Source: Biostraticola tofi (GTDB lineage Bacteria; Pseudomonadota; Gammaproteobacteria; Enterobacterales; Enterobacteriaceae). From it: 64,000 nucleotides of DNA. The position numbers were made by a program, and so were the translations under genes. Shown here piece by piece: positions 61,135-64,000 of this stretch (position 1 is the first letter of the stretch; every line of letters begins with the position of its first letter). The stretch is from the NCBI RefSeq assembly GCF_004343195.1, contig NZ_SMCR01000002.1:186001-250000 (forward strand), in the 5' to 3' direction. A model generated the notes under the pieces. It worked only from the letters and a program-made list of their open reading frames with translations, had not been told where the DNA came from and did no database searches.

Positions 61135-62004
61135 ATGAAAAACAATCCCAGCGAATTTCTGGAAGGTATTCCTCTTAGCGAACACCACATTTCTTTCAGT
61201 CGACTGTTTGCAAACGCTATTCGCTATTATCACTGGCATCAGTGTCTGGAATTACTGTTCATTGAAGCAGGCTATGGGGTTATTATTGTTGATAATCAGC
61301 AGTATACGTTGAAACCTGGGCGGCTGTTTATTTTCCCACCGTTTAAGCTGCATAAAGTGTCGGTCGAACAGAGCCAGTGTGAATGTTATCGACGCACTAT
61401 CATTCATCTGGATAATGTCGCCCTACACCATTTTTTACGGGATTTCCCCCTTCGGCGTGCACAGCTGGAGCGCCTTTGCCACAGGGATAGCCCGGCGGCA
61501 ATATATGATTTAAGCGATAAAAATGCTGCTCTGGACCCTTTGTTCGGCTGCTACGGCGAGCTTTTTGAGCGCAAAGGTTATTTGATGGAAGACATTGCCT
61601 GCCTGATGCTGCAACTATTAACGCTGTTGCCGGAAAAGGCGTTGTCAACCGAATTGGGGGAGATAACCTTGTCGGTCAGGATCATGCAGTGGATTGAGGA
61701 ACACTATCAGGAGAAATTCAGCCTGGAGGTACTGGCCGCAGATCTGCAATTGTCGAAAAGCTATGTCTCGCGGCGTTTCCGTATGGAAACAGGCGGCATG
61801 ATCCATGAGTATTTGTTAACCCGCCGCATTCGTCAGGCCAGTGAGTTGCTGCGGGCTGAGGGGATAGATATTGAGCAGGTGGCACATGCCTGCGGCTTTT
61901 CCTACGACACCTATTTTATTGTATGTTTTAAAAAAATGGTCGGATTGACTCCGCTGCAGTACCGTAAAAAGCATGCTGGCGGGGGGCATGAAACGACAGG
62001 ATAA
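61135..62004 (+). CDS. AraC family transcriptional regulator
   Basis: The 289-residue protein has an N-terminal cupin-like sensor (HWHQCLELLFIEAGYGVIIV near residue 35, KPGRLFIFPPFKLHKV near 63) and a C-terminal AraC double helix-turn-helix from about 187 (SLEVLAADLQLSKSYVSRRFRMETG...IEQVAHACGFSYDTYFIVCFKKMVGLTPLQYRKK). It probably controls the divergent DUF2264-MFS-GH88 operon in response to an oligosaccharide. The start has no good ribosome site, so an alternative start is possible. Confidence 0.9.
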   Translation: MKNNPSEFLEGIPLSEHHISFSRLFANAIRYYHWHQCLELLFIEAGYGVIIVDNQQYTLKPGRLFIFPPFKLHKVSVEQSQCECYRRTIIHLDNVALHHFLRDFPLRRAQLERLCHRDSPAAIYDLSDKNAALDPLFGCYGELFERKGYLMEDIACLMLQLLTLLPEKALSTELGEITLSVRIMQWIEEHYQEKFSLEVLAADLQLSKSYVSRRFRMETGGMIHEYLLTRRIRQASELLRAEGIDIEQVAHACGFSYDTYFIVCFKKMVGLTPLQYRKKHAGGGHETTG

Positions 62005-62036
62005 ACGGACAGCCAGCGTTGGCTGAAAGGATTTTA

Positions 62037-62052
62037 TGTGATGTTCGTCACA
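62037..62052 (+). promoter_or_regulatory. CRP site upstream of the AzuCR-like gene
   Basis: TGTGATGTTCGTCACA is a perfect TGTGA-N6-TCACA. Its centre lies about 49 bases before the predicted start near 62094. In E. coli the AzuCR RNA is reported to be under CRP control; here activation or repression is not decided by position. Confidence 0.75.
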
Positions 62053-62058
62053 AAAAAC

Positions 62059-62087
62059 TTGTCTCGGGTGGCAGTTCTTTGTACAAT
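62059..62087 (+). promoter_or_regulatory. Sigma-70 promoter of the AzuCR-like RNA
   Basis: TTGTCT (62059-62064) and TACAAT (62082-62087) are separated by 17 bases, close to consensus. The predicted transcript starts near 62094. Confidence 0.7.
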
Positions 62088-62135
62088 CGTTTCCAGAAGG
62101 TAACAGAGTGTTCATCCCAGCCAAGAGAAATTAAC

Positions 62136-62213
62136 ATGCGTAAATTTTTCAAGAAAATCCTGATTTCTTATATCAATGCATACAAACATGTGCCGCCAGG
62201 TGCAATGTTTTAA
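62136..62213 (+). CDS. azuC: Small amphipathic protein AzuC-like (25 aa)
   Basis: The 25-codon frame reads MRKFFKKILISYINAY then KHVPPGAMF. From memory E. coli AzuC (28 residues) ends KDVPPGNMFR and has a basic amphipathic start (LRKILKSMFNNY), so the basic N-terminus, the Tyr and the K-VPPG-MF end agree. It lacks the final Arg. AAGAG lies ten bases before the ATG. Confidence 0.7.
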   Translation: MRKFFKKILISYINAYKHVPPGAMF

Positions 62214-62259
62214 TTCAAGGGCTTAACAGCCTGTTCAGGCGAATTTACCCTGAAACGAT

Positions 62260-62282
62260 AACGGCGCCTGTGGCGCCGTTTT
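62260..62282 (+). terminator. Rho-independent terminator of the AzuCR-like RNA
   Basis: AACGGCGCC (62260-62268) pairs perfectly with GGCGCCGTT (62272-62280) over a TGT loop, followed by TT. It ends the small-RNA transcript and may also serve the convergent gene at 62316. Confidence 0.8.
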
Positions 62283-62315
62283 GCTGTGTGCAGTTTGCCA
62301 TTGATGGCAAATTCC

Positions 62316-62612
62316 TCAGTACAGGTTTTTCAGTACCGAGACTTCCAATGGTCTTACGGTCAAGGTGGACAATCCATCGACCAATGCCCGCAAATGCGGC
62401 GTCTGGCTGTGCTGCTGCAACGCTTCTTCACTGGACCAGTGCTCGACAAAGATAAAATGATCCGGACGTTGCTGGTCTTGATGGGCCTGATACTGCAGAC
62501 ATCCTTCTTCTTTGCGCGTTGCCTCAACACAGCTCTTGAGAAGCGCTTTTATTGCCTCTGAACTGCCGGGTTTACCTTCAACGATTGCAACTACATGAAT
62601 ATCATTAGACAT
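62316..62612 (-). CDS. Antibiotic-monooxygenase (ABM) fold protein
   Basis: A 98-residue single-domain ABM/quinol-monooxygenase-like protein. It has VVAIVEGKPGSSEAIKALL, TRKEEGCLQYQAHQD, PDHFIFVEHWSSEEALQQHSQTPHL and the LEVSVLKNLY end. Such proteins are dimers that act on quinols or other aromatic compounds or in redox defence, without a metal. It is a paralog in fold, not a copy, of ygiN at 35928 in this window. There is no operon partner. Confidence 0.85.
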   Translation of the reverse strand: MSNDIHVVAIVEGKPGSSEAIKALLKSCVEATRKEEGCLQYQAHQDQQRPDHFIFVEHWSSEEALQQHSQTPHLRALVDGLSTLTVRPLEVSVLKNLY

Positions 62613-62772
62613 TTTCTGACCCTTGTGGAAGCACCAGTAGACGCGTGGAAACGATATTGCGCCGGTCTGGGTACGGTTAAGAAGAAAGGTTAAGTGTTTT
62701 ATTACTATTATGATAATACCCTGCTTTAATGATAACGATCACTTTGTGTTATAGAACAATAAGGAAGTAGAT

Positions 62773-63870
62773 ATGGCCGGAACCAGCCTGCTGGCATTGA
62801 TTGATGACATCGCGTCGATTCTTGATGACGTCGCGGCGATGAGCAAAGTCGCCGCTCGTAAAACCGCCAGCGTCCTGAGCGACGACCTGGCGCTGAATGC
62901 GCAACAGGTTTCCGGCGTCAATGCAGATCGCGAGCTGCCGGTGGTGTGGAAAGTCGCCAAAGGGTCGTTGCTGAATAAGGCGATCCTGGTACCGCTGGCG
63001 CTGGTGATAAGCGCATTTATCCCCTGGGCTATCACCCCGCTGCTGATGATCGGCGGTGCTTACCTGAGCTATGAAGGGGTAGAAAAGCTCATTGAAAGCT
63101 GGCACAAGCGCCAAGAGAAAAAGCGCCGAAAATTATCTGACCCGTCCACTACTGCTTATGCCGGTACCCCGACTCCTGGCATACCGACTGGCGGCATAAC
63201 TACTGGCGGCATACCGACGGGCGGTACACCGGCTCCCGGCACCGCGGTCCCGCCAGCATCCTCTGCAGCCACAACGTCTACGCTGGCGGGAAATGGTGAA
63301 GATGTGTACCTAGATGGCAAGCAAATTGATGCATCGACCGATTTGGTTGCCCTTGAGAATCAGAAAATCAAAGGCGCAGTAAAGACCGACTTTATCCTGT
63401 CAGCTGAAATTATCGTCATTTCCCTCGGCACCGTGGCGACCGTTCCGTTGCTGGATCAGGTGCTGGTGCTGATAGTCATTTCATTGGTGATGACCGTGGG
63501 CGTCTACGGGCTGGTGGCCGGCATCGTAAAAATGGATGACCTTGGCCTTTATATGAGCCGCCTTACCGGCGATGGCGGGCTGCGTACCATGCTGCGTTCC
63601 GCGGGGCGTGGCGTGGTTGCTGCCGCTCCGATGCTGATGAAAGCCTTATCGGTTATTGGCACTATCGCGATGTTCCTGGTCGGCGGCAGCATACTGGCTC
63701 ACGGCTTCCCCTGGACTCACAGTCTGCTGGACAGTCTGGCTGCCGGGCACAGCGGCTGGGTCGCCTCGATTCTGACTGCATTGACCGACATGGCCCTGGG
63801 CCTGGTCGCCGGTATCATTATCGTGGCGGTGGTGACACTGGTGAAGAAAATGCTGGGTAAAGGGCACTAA
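62773..63870 (+). CDS. yedI: DUF808 family inner membrane protein (YedI)
   Basis: The protein matches the enterobacterial YedI/DUF808 family (E. coli 305 residues): MAGTSLLALIDDIASILDDVAAMSKVAARKTASVLSDDLALNAQQVSG at the start and multiple spans after. Here it is 365 residues because of an insertion near 122-160 with five-residue Gly, Thr and Pro repeats. Its function is unknown. AAGGAAG precedes the ATG. Confidence 0.9.
   Translation: MAGTSLLALIDDIASILDDVAAMSKVAARKTASVLSDDLALNAQQVSGVNADRELPVVWKVAKGSLLNKAILVPLALVISAFIPWAITPLLMIGGAYLSYEGVEKLIESWHKRQEKKRRKLSDPSTTAYAGTPTPGIPTGGITTGGIPTGGTPAPGTAVPPASSAATTSTLAGNGEDVYLDGKQIDASTDLVALENQKIKGAVKTDFILSAEIIVISLGTVATVPLLDQVLVLIVISLVMTVGVYGLVAGIVKMDDLGLYMSRLTGDGGLRTMLRSAGRGVVAAAPMLMKALSVIGTIAMFLVGGSILAHGFPWTHSLLDSLAAGHSGWVASILTALTDMALGLVAGIIIVAVVTLVKKMLGKGH
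63163..63252 (+). repeat. 15-bp minisatellite inside yedI
   Basis: Six in-frame 15-base units (GGCATACCGACTGGC and variants; GGYAYMCCGRCNSSY) start at residue 131 and encode G-(T/I)-x-(T/A)-(G/P) repeats. The three central units are the most alike. It sits in the cytoplasmic or loop region between two span clusters. Confidence 0.85.
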
Positions 63871-64000
63871 AGACTGAGACTGCTGGTCGGGGAAAAACCG
63901 CGATAAGCCGGTCCACCCTGCGCCAGCAGGTTCAATAATCGCGATCTTCAAGCCGATGTCCGGAAAGCGCATTGGCGGCGCAGATAAGCGATAAATGGCT

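Larger units (their letters stand above)
62094..62282 (+). ncRNA. azuCR: AzuCR-like dual-function small RNA
   Basis: The unit has its own CRP site, promoter, small ORF and terminator, giving a transcript near 190 bases (E. coli AzuCR is 164). In E. coli AzuCR both encodes AzuC, which stimulates glycerol-3-phosphate dehydrogenase GlpD, and pairs with cadA and galE mRNAs. The ORF here is AzuC-like; I cannot tell whether base-pairing is conserved. Confidence 0.65.

Noticed and set aside
63932-64000. Possible C-terminal end of a minus-strand gene entering from the right edge
   Set aside because: Only 22 codons are visible, with no family match I can support; a downstream hairpin is not convincing.

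Overview
The window is a piece of an enterobacterial (Enterobacterales) chromosome. The evidence is a long run of core genes with near-E. coli lengths and order: glnE-hldE-ubiK-FMN riboswitch-ribB, ygiD, ygiBC, tolC/nudF-yqiB-cpdA-yqiA-parE, parC-plsC-ftsP, dkgA, yghB, metC, exbBD and yghA. The core is GC-rich and dense. The EsaI/EsaR-type quorum-sensing pair and the mtn genes fit a Pectobacteriaceae or Sodalis-like relative, but I cannot name the species.

Layout. (1) 1-15524: core block, with a 14-unit 9-bp satellite between ygiD and ygiC. (2) 15525-16039: gene-free spacer with two kinds of short tandem repeat. (3) 16040-30780: accessory island of two convergent operons meeting at a shared hairpin. 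The plus operon encodes two ABC permeases, a four-domain rhodanese-like protein, an enolase-superfamily enzyme and a double ABC ATPase. The minus operon encodes a solute-binding protein, a class II aldolase-like enzyme, two acyl-CoA-dehydrogenase-fold (DszC/SfnC-like) enzymes, two luciferase-fold (NtaA/DszA-like) monooxygenases and an SDR. It looks like uptake and oxidative breakdown of an organosulfur or similar compound. (4) 31286-35635: methionine salvage genes mtnBCD and mtnA/mtnK, each divergon or operon preceded by MetJ-box-like arrays. (5) 35750-43194: a YohP-like small protein, ygiN, parC, plsC, ftsP, dkgA and yghB. (6) 43316-50321: metC, a TRAP transporter inserted between metC and exbB, Fur-box-controlled exbBD, and yghA. 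(7) 50600-56423: an AT-rich accessory stretch with a short protein resembling the N-terminal domain of the carbapenem enzyme CarA, a convergent LuxI/LuxR pair with a strong lux-box, an EAL phosphodiesterase and an alpha/beta hydrolase. (8) 56500-62004: glycan-use operon (DUF2264 protein, LacY-family symporter, GH88 hydrolase) with a divergent AraC regulator and a CRP-like site. (9) 62037-62282: an apparent AzuCR-type dual-function small RNA with CRP site, promoter, 25-aa ORF and terminator. (10) An antibiotic-monooxygenase-fold protein and a YedI/DUF808 membrane protein.

The sulfur theme is notable: the island, the MetJ-type mtn units and metC lie within 30 kb. The most unusual items are the sulfur-like island, the CarA-like fragment beside the quorum-sensing genes, and the AzuCR-like locus.
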